Assembly (NCBI GenBank): GCA_001310415.1
Contig: BAXE01000001.1
Span: 186,001 to 250,000 of the forward strand
Direction: 5' to 3'
Length of the DNA: 64,000 bases
Source of the DNA: Enterovibrio sp. JCM 19048
GTDB taxonomy: Bacteria; Pseudomonadota; Gammaproteobacteria; Enterobacterales; Vibrionaceae
Numbering within the stretch: the first letter of the stretch is position 1; the number at the start of each line of letters is the position of its first letter. Made by a program: the position numbers and the translations under genes. Of the stretch, positions 1-9,628 are shown in pieces. The notes beneath the pieces are model-generated. The model was not told the DNA's origin. It ran no database searches and saw only the letters and a program-made list of their open reading frames with translations.

Positions 1-1
1 T

Positions 2-196
2 GAATTCAACCAAGCCAAATCTGTGCTTTATCCAGCGATTCTAGCCTGTATCCAGAACCAGACCCTGCCGCATTACTTCGAAAACCTGGTGCTGGAAGAA
101 AGTTATTTCTACACTCAGGCGACCATGCCGGGCGCAGCTTTGGTAAAACGCGCCATGTATGACGGCTACCTTCTGATGAAAGTGTTGGAAGGTTAA
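2..196 (+). CDS. 3' end of an unidentified gene (partial)
   Basis: An open frame enters from the left edge and stops with TAA at 194-196, leaving 64 codons. The fragment ends YDGYLLMKVLEG and is mixed hydrophobic and acidic, with no signal peptide or motif I recognise. It runs convergently toward the ECF transporter operon and is followed by a strong terminator hairpin, so it is probably the real end of a gene. I cannot name the product. Confidence 0.55.
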   Translation, partial: EFNQAKSVLYPAILACIQNQTLPHYFENLVLEESYFYTQATMPGAALVKRAMYDGYLLMKVLEG

Positions 197-241
197 TCCC
201 TATCTGGTTTGTCGCACTCACGTAAGCAGCAGAAAAAGATC

Positions 242-266
242 AAAGGCGCCCGAAAGCGCCTTTTTT
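242..266. terminator. Bidirectional rho-independent terminator
   Basis: A GC-rich stem (AAAGGCGC / GCGCCTTT) around a short loop is followed by a T run on the plus strand and preceded by an A-rich stretch. It lies between the convergent 5' partial gene and ecfT and can serve both. Confidence 0.8.
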
Positions 267-286
267 ACGTCTGTTATTTTGCGTTG

Positions 287-1125
287 TTACGCAAACGGAT
301 ACCAAATTGCGGTATCAACATTGCGCTTGTACAGCGCCAGAATCACGACCACGGCAATGACTGCCAGCGCCAGCCAGTCTTTGCTGTTCAATGGTCGGTA
401 GTTGTACCAGGTGCGTGCTTTGTTGCGGCCGAAACCTCGCAGGGTCATGGCGTTGGCAATTTCATCCGCCCGGTCAAGCTTGAGAAAATCAGTGGGATCA
501 GGATTTTCGCGACGCCTTTGAAGCGTGTCATCAGTGGTGCATTTTTCGAGAAGTCCACACCACGTGCCTGCTGCGCATGCATGATATTCACGAAATCGTT
601 TTTCACGTCAGGCAGATAGCGCAAGGTCAGGCTCACGGCATAGGCAATTTTGTAAGGTACACCGATGCGGTTGAGACTGGATGCAAACTCAGTCGGGTGC
701 GTGGTAAACACGAACACCAGCGCAATCGGGAACATACTGAAGTACTTGAGGGTTACCGTGACCAGATAAAACAGGGTTTCCTGCGTCAGGGTATAGTTAC
801 CCGGTAACGTCAAAAGGTCATTGCGAGTGCCAATCCAGTCAACGCCTTGTTGTGGCGCGACCAAAAACATAAACACCGCATTCATACCCAGCACGCTCAG
901 GGTACCGATCAGTAGCGGTTTATAAACCTGAAATGCCACGCCTGTCATTTTCAGCAGCGCCAATCCCAGTAAGATCATGGCAACGATAATGCGCAGATCA
1001 AACGTTGTCAGCACCACAGTTACCCAAGCCATGAACAGCGCGAACTTCGTGATGCCGTTCAGCGCATGAAGCGGTGATTTCGTATCAATGTAGTTGATGC
1101 CGAATTTCATCTTAGAAGCGTTCAT
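287..1125 (-). CDS. ecfT: ECF transporter transmembrane component EcfT (frameshifted)
   Basis: This is the membrane-embedded coupling subunit of an energy-coupling factor (ECF) importer, which links the ATPases to the S component. The frame from 1125 has several hydrophobic helices and the CbiQ/EcfT coupling signature (HAQQARGVD). It breaks near 478, where one G appears to be missing. Downstream the alternative frame continues with the second typical motif (DRADEIANAMTLRGFG) and a last helix, to a TAA at 287. Restoring one base gives about 279 aa, close to family length. Its start overlaps the EcfA stop by 4 nt (ATGA), indicating translational coupling. The family assignment is firm; the substrate is not given by this subunit. 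Confidence 0.88.
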
Positions 1126-2815
1126 TTCGCGTGGCTCTCTGTCTCGATAAACTGTTGCATAAATCCGTTGATGTCGCTGATACCAGCGCGAATTGCCAAC
1201 TCATAAAGGCTGGTGGTCGCAAGGTTAGCGGCATCTAACAAAGTTGGCTGGCTGAATACCTCAGTCATTGGTGCGTCGGCGATCAGCTTGCTGTCAGCAA
1301 TCACGATGGAGCGGGTGGTGTTTTCCAGAACCAAATGCAAATCGTGGGAAATAATAATCACTGTCACGCCGCGCTCTTTGTTCAGGCGCTTAATGAACGA
1401 CAACATGGCGCTGTAGTTACGGTAATCCTGACCAGCCGTCGGCTCATCCAAGATCAGCAACTCCGGCTCCATCACCAGAATCGAGGCAATGGTAACTCGC
1501 TTTTTCTGGCCGTAGCTCAGCGCATCAATCGGCCAGTGGCGGTATTTACTCAGGCCACAGAATTCCAGCACTTCGAGCACGCGCTGTTCAATTTCAGCAT
1601 CGCTCAGGCCCAGGTTTTTCAGGCCAAAGGCCACTTCATCCATGATCATATGGTGTGAAATCATATGATTCGGGTTCTGCATGACCACGCCGACTTTCTT
1701 GCTGCGCTCGAAGATGGACTGCTCGTTGAAGTCCTGGCCATTGAAATAGATGGCACCGGCATCTGGCGCAACCACACCCATGATGAGTTTGGTAATGGTT
1801 GATTTGCCCGAACCGTTCTTGCCGAGAATGGATACCATCTCACCGCGGTTAACGCTGAACGTCACATCTTCCAGGGCATTCTTTTCGCCATCATAGGAGT
1901 AGGTGAGACCGCGTATATCCAGCAGCGTTTTTGGTTCTTCCTGCGCCGCTTCCGTTGTCTGATTGCCTGCCCATTGCTGCAGTTGGGGCGCAAAAGCCTC
2001 GACTGGCAGGGAAGACAGGTAAGCAGGGTTGTCTGCTTCTGTCAGTTCGCAACCTGCATGTTTGAGCGCAGAAAAGTATAGTGGCTGACGGATGCCATGC
2101 TTTTCCAGAAGACCTGACATCAGCAATGCATTTGGCGTGGTATCTGCGACAATCTCGCCGCTATCCATCAGGATCACACGGTCAACGTGCTGAGTCAGCA
2201 CATCTTCCAGACGGTGCTCGATAATGATGATGGTTTTTCCCGAGTCGCGGTGAAGCTCGTCGATGATTTCCATCGTCTTCTTCGCTGTTTTCGGGTCGAG
2301 CGCAGCCAGAGGTTCATCGAACAACAGTACGTCTACGTCATCAACCAATACGCCGGCCAGAGAAACACGTTGCTTTTGTCCGCCGGAGAGGTCGTGTGGC
2401 GCATGGTGAAGCAGGGATTCCAAATCGACCATTTTTGCAGTGGCTTTCACCACTGGGTACATTTTGCAACCGGTACCTGTTGGTTTTCCAGTGCAAAAGC
2501 GATGTCTTCACCGACGGTCAGGCCGACAAACTGGCTGTCAGTATCTTGTAGCACGGTGCCGACCAACTCGGTGTGGGCAATCAGTTTCAGCGACTGGCTG
2601 TCCTTGCCATTTAGCAGCAACTCGCCAGACATCTCGCCTTCAATTGCATGTGGGATAAGGCCATTAATACATTGACCCAGCGTTGATTTGCCGCTGCCGC
2701 TTGGGCCGATGATCAGGACTTTTTCGCCTTTATTGATGCGAAGATTGACGCCTTTAAGCGTTGGATTAACCAAAGCGTCGTAACGGAAACTAAAGTTTTT
2801 GAATTCGATGGACAT
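1122..2815 (-). CDS. ECF transporter ATPase with two fused ABC domains (frameshifted)
   Basis: Energises the ECF importer. Two ABC ATPase domains lie in one chain of about 564 aa: the first has Walker A GPSGSGKST, signature LSGGQKQR and Walker B LLFDEP; the second has GKNGSGKST, a degenerate signature LSYGQKKR and LLILDEP. One base is missing near 2455, splitting the reading frame inside the first domain; length modulo 3 fits a single deletion. The duplicated architecture replaces the EcfA1/EcfA2 pair found in other ECF systems. It lies 7 nt downstream of the S component gene and overlaps ecfT by 4 nt, so the three genes form one operon. Confidence 0.88.
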
Positions 2816-2822
2816 GGAAAAA

Positions 2823-3371
2823 TTAAGCCTCGGTCAGGTTACGGCACTGGCTGTTACGTTTGGCGACAGACTGCAGGATGAAATAGCCTACAACCGTCAC
2901 CAGCAGCGCGTTACCCGCGGCGATAATACAAAGCTGGATAAAGACTTTCGTGAACGGTTCTGCGTACAACACGGTGTCGAGAAATGCCGAGCAACCGTAA
3001 CCCACCACATTGCCAAGCAATGCAAGCAGTGAAAACAAGATCACATCAGGCAGGGCGAATTTGCCGTATTTCAGACGCTTTTTGGTCAGGATAGGGAACA
3101 GGCCAATGACAGCACCAACAATGCCCGAGCCTAACACCCAGGTGAGCCACACGCCCCAACCCGCAAACATGTCAGTCACCCAGTGACCGATAAAGCCAAC
3201 GAAGAAACCCACGCCCGGGCCAAACAGCACGCTGAAAAGCGCAAGGATCGCCATTGCGGGCTTCAGGGTGGTGTTGGCAAAAACAGGAATGCCAAACATA
3301 GGCAGGCCGCCGATCCCGTAAAGGGCAGCCCCGATAGCGATAATAACGACTGTTTTCGCTGAGAAATTCAT
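2823..3371 (-). CDS. ECF transporter S component, UPF0397 family
   Basis: Substrate-binding membrane subunit of the ECF importer, 182 aa and intact. It starts [19 protein letters not shown] and has about five to six hydrophobic segments, including the family-typical [19 protein letters not shown] stretch. UPF0397 proteins belong to the riboflavin-type S-component superfamily but have no firmly established substrate in proteobacteria. First gene of the operon with the double EcfA and EcfT. A perfect MetJ-type box near its promoter suggests that the substrate belongs to methionine metabolism; that link is inference from the regulation, not from the protein. Confidence 0.85.
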   Translation of the reverse strand: MNFSAKTVVIIAIGAALYGIGGLPMFGIPVFANTTLKPAMAILALFSVLFGPGVGFFVGFIGHWVTDMFAGWGVWLTWVLGSGIVGAVIGLFPILTKKRLKYGKFALPDVILFSLLALLGNVVGYGCSAFLDTVLYAEPFTKVFIQLCIIAAGNALLVTVVGYFILQSVAKRNSQCRNLTEA

Positions 3372-3448
3372 AGGTAACCTTTGGCGCAGCAGAATCGAAT
3401 AGCCCGAAACGCGTTATTTTATTAAGTGGCTCACAAAAATGAGGCGGG

Positions 3449-3497
3449 ATTATATAGGATAACCCTCAGTAAAGGAAAGCTATCTATCTAGACGTCT
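3449..3497 (-). promoter_or_regulatory. Promoter with MetJ-type operator upstream of the ECF operon
   Basis: On the minus strand a perfect -10 hexamer TATAAT (3449-3454) precedes the S component gene by about 80 nt. Upstream, overlapping the expected -35 region, is the 8-mer AGACGTCT (3490-3497), identical to the MetJ met-box consensus. Two neighbouring 8-mers in phase (3482-3489 and 3474-3481) match it at 4 of 8 positions each. Met boxes work as tandem repeats, so the arrangement fits MetJ repression, although only one box is perfect. Confidence 0.55.
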
Positions 3498-3597
3498 AAA
3501 AGAAAACGTAAACGAGAATAGACAGGTATGGCGTGGCTTGCGCGGTTCAGTGTCGAGAATTGTAGAGAAGTTGAACAGGAAGGGATGACAGAAACGA

Positions 3598-3621
3598 AAA
3601 AAGGCGCCGAAGCGCCTTTTT
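3598..3621. terminator. Rho-independent terminator downstream of sstT
   Basis: Stem AAGGCGC / GCGCCTT with a CGAA loop (3601-3618), A-rich before and T-rich after, so usable in both directions. It lies just beyond the sstT stop codon. Confidence 0.8.
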
Positions 3622-3634
3622 AGAGGAAGTCAGA

Positions 3635-4871
3635 TTACTTCGCGATTTTTTGCTGCATGGCTTTACGCTCAACCGCTTGGCAAGCCGCAGCGGTAAAGAC
3701 AACGTCTGTTGAGCTGTTCAGCGCAGTTTCAGCAGAATCCTGAACCACACCAATGATGAAACCAACCGCAACCACCTGCATCGCTACGTCGTTTGGAATA
3801 CCAAACAGGTTACATGCCAATGGGATCAGCAGCAGAGAACCACCTGCAACACCCGATGCACCACATGCAGACACAGCGGCAACAATGCTCAGCAGAAGGC
3901 AGTTGCCAGATCAACCTGAATGCCCAGGGTATGAACCGCAGCCAGTGTCAGTACGGTAATAGTAATTGCCGCACCGGCCATGTTGATGGTCGCACCCAGT
4001 GGGATAGAAACGGAGTAGGTGTCTTTATCCAGATTCAGCTTGTTACACAGCTGCATGTTCACTGGAATGTTCGCTGCAGAGCTGCGGGTAAAGAAGGCGG
4101 TCATGCCACTTTCTCGCAGGCACTGGAATACCAGTGGGTATGGATTGGTGCGGGTCTTGACGAACACAATCACTGGGTTCACGACCAGCGCGATGATCAC
4201 CATGCTGCCCAGAAGCACTGCCAGTAGGTGTGCATAACCCATCAGGCTTCGAAGCCGGTATCTGCGAAAGTTTGTGCAACCAGACCAAAAATACCGATAG
4301 GTGCCAGTTTGATGATGTTGCGAACAATGAAAGAAACACTTTCTGCTACGTCACCGAACACGGTTTTGGTGGTGTCATTTGCGTGGTGAAGTGCAATACC
4401 CAGGCCAATTGCCCAAGCCAGAATACCGATGAAGTTTCCGTTCATCAGGGCGTGGATTGGGTTATCAACGATGCTGAACAGCAGCTTCGTCAGTACTTCC
4501 AGAATACCTTCAGGTGGCGCAACTGCTGCATCTGTGGTGGTCAGCGTCAAATCTGTTGGGAAAAGGAAACTCATGGTCACGGCTGTCAGGGCAGCGGTGA
4601 ACGTACCGATAAGGTAAAGGGAGACGATTGGACGCAGGTGTGTATGTTGGCCTTTGCGCTGGTTGGCAATTGAAGCGGCAACCAGAATAAATACCAGAAT
4701 AGGTGCAACCGCTTTCAATGCGCTGACGAACAGGCTACCCAGAAAACCGACGGATTTAGCGGTTTCAGGTGAAAAGCTGGCGAGAGCGACACCGGCGATA
4801 ATGCCGATCAAGATCTGGACGACCAGACTTGAGTTTGCCACGCGGGCAAGGGGAGATTGTGTTTGCTTCAT
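3635..4871 (-). CDS. sstT: Serine/threonine:Na+ symporter SstT (two frameshifts)
   Basis: Inner-membrane Na+-coupled serine and threonine uptake protein of the dicarboxylate/amino acid:cation symporter family. It starts [20 protein letters not shown] and keeps the family motifs, including [16 protein letters not shown] and the glycine-rich [20 protein letters not shown]. The frame breaks near 4242 and near 3888; adding two bases gives 412 aa, the usual length. Single-gene unit with its own terminator. Hydrophobic segments span nearly the whole chain. I see no other candidate function. Confidence 0.93.
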
Positions 4872-5150
4872 ATTATTCTCACTTCACTGTGTATTGGGAG
4901 CAACTTGGGCTTTGCTGTCCCTTTAACCGACAACGCCTCAAGCACAAGGGCGCTTGAGGTTTCCGGTAAAATGCTGTTAAAGCTTCGTTAGCGAATGGAT
5001 TAAATCAGCTTGGTGAGTATTCTGTAAAGAGAAAACTGACACAAAATATAACATTTGATCGCATATGCATGATTTTGTAGCGGTAGTAAAACGATAACTA
5101 ATGTAAAGTTTCGTTAAATTTACTGTTTCATGGTTGTAAATTGCAAAAGA
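4872..5150. other. Intergenic region upstream of sstT
   Basis: About 280 AT-rich bases without a convincing coding frame. It should hold the sstT promoter on the minus strand and long A/T tracts around 5030-5150. I see no clear operator. Confidence 0.5.
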
Positions 5151-5175
5151 AAAAGGCGCTTTTTTGAGCGCCTTA
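5149..5175. terminator. Rho-independent terminator downstream of chrR
   Basis: Read on the minus strand, an AAGGCGCT...AGCGCCTT stem is followed by a run of T. It lies about 40 nt past the stop of the ChrR-like gene. Confidence 0.8.
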
Positions 5176-5211
5176 GATAAATCCTGAATGGTTTGGTTGC
5201 TAACTATTGGG

Positions 5212-5879
5212 CTAGTAAATAACCCGGCCTACCGCGTTCAAAAGCTGGCTGACCCCTTTGGTGAAATGCAGCGGGGCATCGGCAACGGTATAACACAGGC
5301 AACCATCATGGGTATGCGGTGTATGATTGGTCGAACCGTCCAGAATGATAAAATCTCCCGGCACGTAGGTGCCTTTTTCATCCTCGAAATGACCACTCAG
5401 CAGCAGGGTCAACTCCATTCCTTTGTGGGTATGGCTTGGAACGGTCCCATTCATCCCAATGTGCAACAAGCTAGCGCGAGTGTCGCCTTCGTTCAGGGGA
5501 AGCCGTGCACGGCTGATTGAACCGACTGAGCTCCATCCCAGCTGATAATATCTGCGCAAAGCTACGGGCAAAGTGTAGCGTTCACCAGCCACATCGATGT
5601 GGGCTTCAGGTGAGGCTGTCATTTTGGTTACTGGCGTGATGTCTCCACGGGTGATCGCTGCATCATGGTCGCAAATACTGCGCTGTCAGATTCCGACGTT
5701 TCTACGTTCAATGTTTCATCAAACGCACTGTCAGACAGTGTAATTTCGTACTGTGCTACTTTTTCAGCGCAGGTTTCACACATTTCGCAATGAGCTGCGA
5801 CTGCAATCGTCATAGAGGCAGGCAATTCACCGCCAGCGTGCGCCAGCAACAATTCATCGGATGGGTGATGCTTAATCAT
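5212..5879 (-). CDS. chrR: ChrR-type zinc anti-sigma factor with cupin domain (frameshifted)
   Basis: Cytoplasmic anti-sigma factor expected to hold the adjacent ECF sigma factor inactive until oxidative stress such as singlet oxygen. The N-terminal part (5628-5879) has the zinc anti-sigma arrangement, with His near the start and the HCEMCETC cluster. The C-terminal part (5212-5622) is a cupin with HTHKGMELTLLLSGHF and the GDF motif. The two lie in different frames; one missing base near 5640 joins them (about 222 aa, normal for ChrR). The start overlaps the sigma factor stop by 8 nt, typical of the RpoE-ChrR pair (ECF11 group). The functional analogy is to Rhodobacter ChrR. Confidence 0.85.
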
Positions 5880-6499
5880 CGTTCACCTCCAGGTGGGAGC
5901 GCAGTTTTTGTAACCCTAAACGTAAACGGGATTTTATGGTGCCAAGCGGCACATTTAACTGATCTGCCAATTCCTGATGGGTCAACTGTTTCAAATACAC
6001 GCCGCGTACTACCTGCTGTTGTAAGTCGGGAAGAAGGTCGATGTAAGACAATAGCTGCTGTTGGATCTGATCCTGGAGCGCTTCATCTTCCTGATCCCCC
6101 TCTTCACCTTCGATCAAGGGCCAAATGTCACCGCTCAGGCAATCTTCACGGTTACTTTTCACCTTGCGCAGCATGTCAAAACTGACGTTACGCATGATTG
6201 TGAATACCAGGTGGAAGCAGCGCCTTTAGAACCGTCATATAGATGTGCTTTTCGCCACACCAGTATCATAGTTTCCTGGACCAATTCCATCGCTTGCCCA
6301 TCTGCCCTTAAGTGACGCATGCCATAGGCGCGCACTTTAGGAGCGAAATAGGTAAAGAGCTGTGAAAACGCATGCTCGTCGCGATCTTCTGCGAGAGATG
6401 GAGTAATTCTGCCAACTGTTCAGGTGAGGGTGACAACATAGAGCGCTGACTGCTTCGTCTTAAGTTGCTCGAATTATACGTGGTTTCAACCGAATCCAT
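5872..6499 (-). CDS. rpoE: ECF sigma factor, RpoE/ECF11 type (two frameshifts)
   Basis: Extracytoplasmic-function sigma-70 factor of the ChrR-partnered group. The region 2 part reads LFTYFAPKVRAYGMRHL, then ELVQETMILVWRKAHLYDG, with the -10 recognition segment around STWIFTIMRNV. Region 4 reads LPDLQQQVVRGVYLKQLTHQ with the DNA-binding helix LNVPLGTIKSRLRLGLQKLR. Frames change near 6400 and 6207; two lost bases restore 209 aa, a normal length. The gene probably drives its own promoter (6532-6559) and is followed by its anti-sigma factor with an 8-nt overlap. The symbol is by group, not to be confused with the RseA-controlled RpoE. Confidence 0.85.
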
Positions 6500-6531
6500 G
6501 ATAAGAACGTCCCGTTAATGCCATGCAGTTC

Positions 6532-6559
6532 AAAACGTATTGGTAATGAGATTGGATCA
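6532..6559 (-). promoter_or_regulatory. Candidate ECF11-type autoregulated promoter
   Basis: On the minus strand TGATCC (6554-6559) is followed after 16 bases by CGTTTT (6532-6537), about 30 nt before the sigma factor start. ECF11/RpoE-ChrR promoters are known for a TGATCC -35 element and a -10 beginning CGT, so the match is good though the spacer is on the short side. It lies just behind the stop of the LON-domain gene. Confidence 0.5.
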
Positions 6560-6562
6560 CTC

Positions 6563-7118
6563 TTACGAAGGATTTTCTTCTTTTAAAAGAAGCTTGATGA
6601 AACGTTTGGCATCATCGAGGTTGTGTTGAGCGATAAACCATTGCCGTTGGTTATTCGCAAGTGGCAGCACTTCCAGCCATCGTTGACATACCCACAGCAT
6701 GCTGTCGAAGTGGCGGTCATCATTGTACTGCGAAGCGTGTTCAGGGTGAGCCTCAAACAGAGATGCAAGCGCTTCACCTATAAAACCGGGTTCTTCCGGT
6801 TCTTCCTGCCAGTTTTCCATGATGTCGATGTCTGCCATCCACAACCCATCATGTTGCTGGAAGGGTGATGATATCTTCACCGGGATGTGCCGCGGATTGT
6901 GATGCCAAGTAGCCCATCGGAAGAGTTTCGAAATCGATGATATCAACGTGTGTGCCATACGGACAAAGTTCATCCCCTTCTTTCATTGCGAGCACAAAAC
7001 CCTGATTGTTCGCCATCGACTCTTTTACGAGGCGAACGTATCTCGGTTCAAAAATCCTGAGTTTGGTGATGCCACCGGGCAGCAGAAACAAGGGCAGCGG
7101 AAACAGACCTAATTGCAT
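6563..7118 (-). CDS. LON substrate-binding-domain protein (two frameshifts)
   Basis: A stand-alone protein with the N-terminal substrate-recognition domain of Lon protease and no ATPase or protease part. Visible motifs are LFPLPLFLLPGG, IFEPRYVRLVKESM and FVLAMKEG. Two frame changes occur near 6915 and 6882; with two added bases the chain reads ETLPMGLLGITIRGTSR then VKISSPFQQHDGLW, giving about 185 aa. The start at 7118 is chosen over 7130 because GGAGG lies at the proper distance. It sits between bioA and the sigma factor on the same strand. The biochemical role of such proteins is not known to me. Confidence 0.75.
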
Positions 7119-7189
7119 CGAAACCTCCATAAACGTTCAGATAAATCTACGGAGGCCAGGGATAGGGCGATCACAAAACGCTGTCGAAT

Positions 7190-8457
7190 TTACATCACAG
7201 ATTTCAATCCAGACTCAATAGCTTCAACAAGTTGCTTTAACTGAGCGGTGGAAATGTCGTAAGGGGGCATTACATAAACCAGCTTGCCAAAAGGGCGGAT
7301 CCAAACACCACGCTCAACAAAATGGCGCTGTATCTTCTCCACATCAACGGGGGTATGAGTTTCAACAACGCCGATTGCGCCGAGCCAACGCACTGACTTG
7401 ACACAATCCAGTTGTTTTAGCGGTGGCAGTATTTCAGCAAAGTTAGCTTCGATTGCAGCGACTTTTTCCTGCCAAGGGGTTTGCTGCAGCAACGACAGGC
7501 TGGCGTTTGCTACAGCGCTTGCCAGAGGGTTGCCCATAAACGTTGGGCCATGCATAAAGCAGCCTGCTTCACCGCCACAGACGGTATTGGCGACATGCTC
7601 TGTGGTCAAGGTGGCTGCCATCGTCATGTAGCCGCCGGTCAATGCTTTGCCAAGGCAGAGAATATCCGGCGTGATCCCTGCGTGCTCACAGGCAAACAGC
7701 TTACCTGTTCGGCCAAAACCGGTGGCTATCTCGTCGCAAATCAGCAATACACCGAATTCATCGCAAAGCTCACGAACCCGCTTCAAAAACGTAGGATGGT
7801 AAAGGCGCATGCCACCTGCACCCTGGACAATGGGTTCCAGAATAACCGCAGCAATTTGATCGGCATTGTCACCCAGTTTGGATGCGAAATCGCTGATGTC
7901 CTCTTCTACCCATTCATCGAAGAAGCCGCATTCTGGTGAGTCGGCAAAAATATGCTCGGGAAGAAAGCCCTTGTAGAGCTTGTGCATGGAGTTGTCTGGA
8001 TCCGTGACAGACATCGCCGCAAAGCTGTCACCGTGATAGCCGTGGCGAAGGGTCAGGAACTTGGCGCGGGGCGAGCCGACGGCATGCCAGTATTGAAGTG
8101 CCATTTTGAGTGCAACTTCGACGGAGATAGAGCCCGAATCACAGAGGAAAACTTTTTCCAAAGCTTGCGGAGTCATCTCAACCAGCTTCTTGCAAAGCGC
8201 GATCGCCGGTTCATGGGTGATCCCCCAAACATGACATGGGACATCTTGCTGAGTTGATCGGTAACAGCCTGATTCAAAACAGGGTGGTTGTATCCATGAA
8301 TTGCAGCCCACCAGGATGACATGCCGTCAATCAAAGCCGTTCCGTCTTCAAGGTAAAGGTGAACGCCTTCAGCGTGGGAGACTGGGTAACAAGTCAACGG
8401 ATGGAGTGTTGACGTGTAAGGATGCCAGATGTGGTCGCGGTCGAATGCTATATCCAT
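7190..8457 (-). CDS. bioA: Adenosylmethionine-8-amino-7-oxononanoate aminotransferase BioA (frameshifted)
   Basis: PLP enzyme making 7,8-diaminopelargonate from KAPA with S-adenosylmethionine as amino donor, in the third step of the biotin pathway. Class-III aminotransferase motifs are visible: [10 protein letters not shown] near the start, [27 protein letters not shown], and [13 protein letters not shown] carrying the PLP lysine. The frame changes near 8225; one missing base gives 422 aa, the normal size. It is divergent from bioBFCD, sharing the 100-nt control region with a BirA-type operator, as in other gammaproteobacteria. Confidence 0.95.
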
Positions 8458-8474
8458 GCCTAAAATATGTCCAG

Positions 8475-8528
8475 ATGTAAACCATGCAATTTAATTGTCG
8501 TTGACATTGTAGGTTGTCGCTCTAGACT
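8475..8528 (+). promoter_or_regulatory. bioA/bioB divergent control region with BirA-type operator and bioB promoter
   Basis: The half-site ATGTAAACC (8475-8483) and, 15 bases on, CGTTGACAT (8499-8507) resemble the interrupted palindrome bound by biotinyl-AMP-loaded BirA (consensus TTGTAAACC...GGTTTACAA); the right half is imperfect. TTGACA (8501-8506) and TAGACT (8523-8528), 16 bases apart, form a good sigma-70 promoter for bioB, and the right half-site overlaps its -35 element, fitting repression by biotin. Confidence 0.65.
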
Positions 8529-8560
8529 GAACAAGTGCAATTTAACGTGAGGTATTACAG

Positions 8561-9612
8561 GTGGATGTTCGCCATAACTGGACTGTCGAGGAAGTACAGG
8601 CCCTTTTTAATAAACCGTTTATGGATTTGTTGTTTGAAGCACAGCAGGTTCATCGCCAGTATCAAGCAGTCAATCATGTGCAGGTCAGCACGCTGCTTTC
8701 CATCAAAACCGGCGCTTGCCAGAGGATTGCAAATATTGCCCCCAGAGTGCGCACTATCGGACAGACGTCGATAAAGAGCGTTTGCTGGAAGTGGAGCGCG
8801 TGCTGGATGCGGCGCAGAAAGCAAAAAGCTCTGGCGCGACCCGTTTTTGTATGGGCGCTGCCTGGAAAAACCCGAAAGAGCGCGACATGCCCTATCTGAA
8901 AGAGATGATCCAGGGTGTGAAGGGAATGGGACTGGAAACCTGCATGACCCTTGGCATGCTTTCCTCTGCGCAGGCGAATGAACTGGCTGAAGCTGGGTTG
9001 GACTACTACAACCACAATCTGGATACCTCCCGCGAACATTACAGCAATATCATCACGACCCGAACTTATCAGGATCGCCTTGATACCCTGTCGCATGTGC
9101 GTGAAGCCGGCATGAAAGTCTGTTCCGGCGGCATTATTGGGCTGGGCGAAAGCGCCACTGACCGTGCAGGATTGCTGATGGAACTGGCAAATCTGCCGCA
9201 TCATCCGGAAAGTGTGCCTATCAATATGTTGGTAAAAGTGAAGGGCACGCCGTTGGAAGATGCAGAAGATGTCGACCCGTTTGATTTTATCCGCATCATT
9301 GCCGTTGCCCGGATCATGATGCCGCAATCGGCCGTCCGCTTGTCTGCAGGACGCGAAAACATGAATGAACAGATGCAGGCGCTGTGCTTTATGGCGGGCG
9401 CTAACTCCATTTTCTATGGCTGCAAGCTGCTTACTACGCCAAACCCGGATGAAGACAGTGACATGCAACTGTTTAAAAAACTGGGGATCAACCGCGAGCA
9501 GGGCGTACAAAAACCCGATGCTATTCAAGAAGAAGCGTTGCTTTCACAGGTCGCTGAGCGCGTCGCCAGCCGTCCGGGTAAAGACGATTTATTCTATGAA
9601 GCGGGCGTGTAG
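8561..9612 (+). CDS. bioB: Biotin synthase BioB (frameshifted)
   Basis: Radical-SAM enzyme inserting sulfur into dethiobiotin. It starts with GTG at 8561 ([20 protein letters not shown]). The frame breaks at about 8715, exactly in the radical-SAM cysteine motif; adding one C restores [16 protein letters not shown] with CxxxCxxC. The rest is intact and carries the family motifs [10 protein letters not shown] and LVKVKGTPL, plus GRENM and FYGCKLLTT. One added base gives 350 aa, the usual length. First gene of bioBFCD, 16 nt before bioF. Confidence 0.95.
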
Positions 9613-9628
9613 GGAGTTTTAGGCCGTT

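Noticed and set aside
3635..4871. sstT as a pseudogene
   Set aside because: All family motifs are kept in alternate frames and two added bases give the usual length, so sequence error is more likely than decay.
8674..9528. Long minus-strand frame of 284 codons
   Set aside because: It lies antisense to bioB, whose motifs are unmistakable, and its translation is low-complexity and His/Arg-rich.
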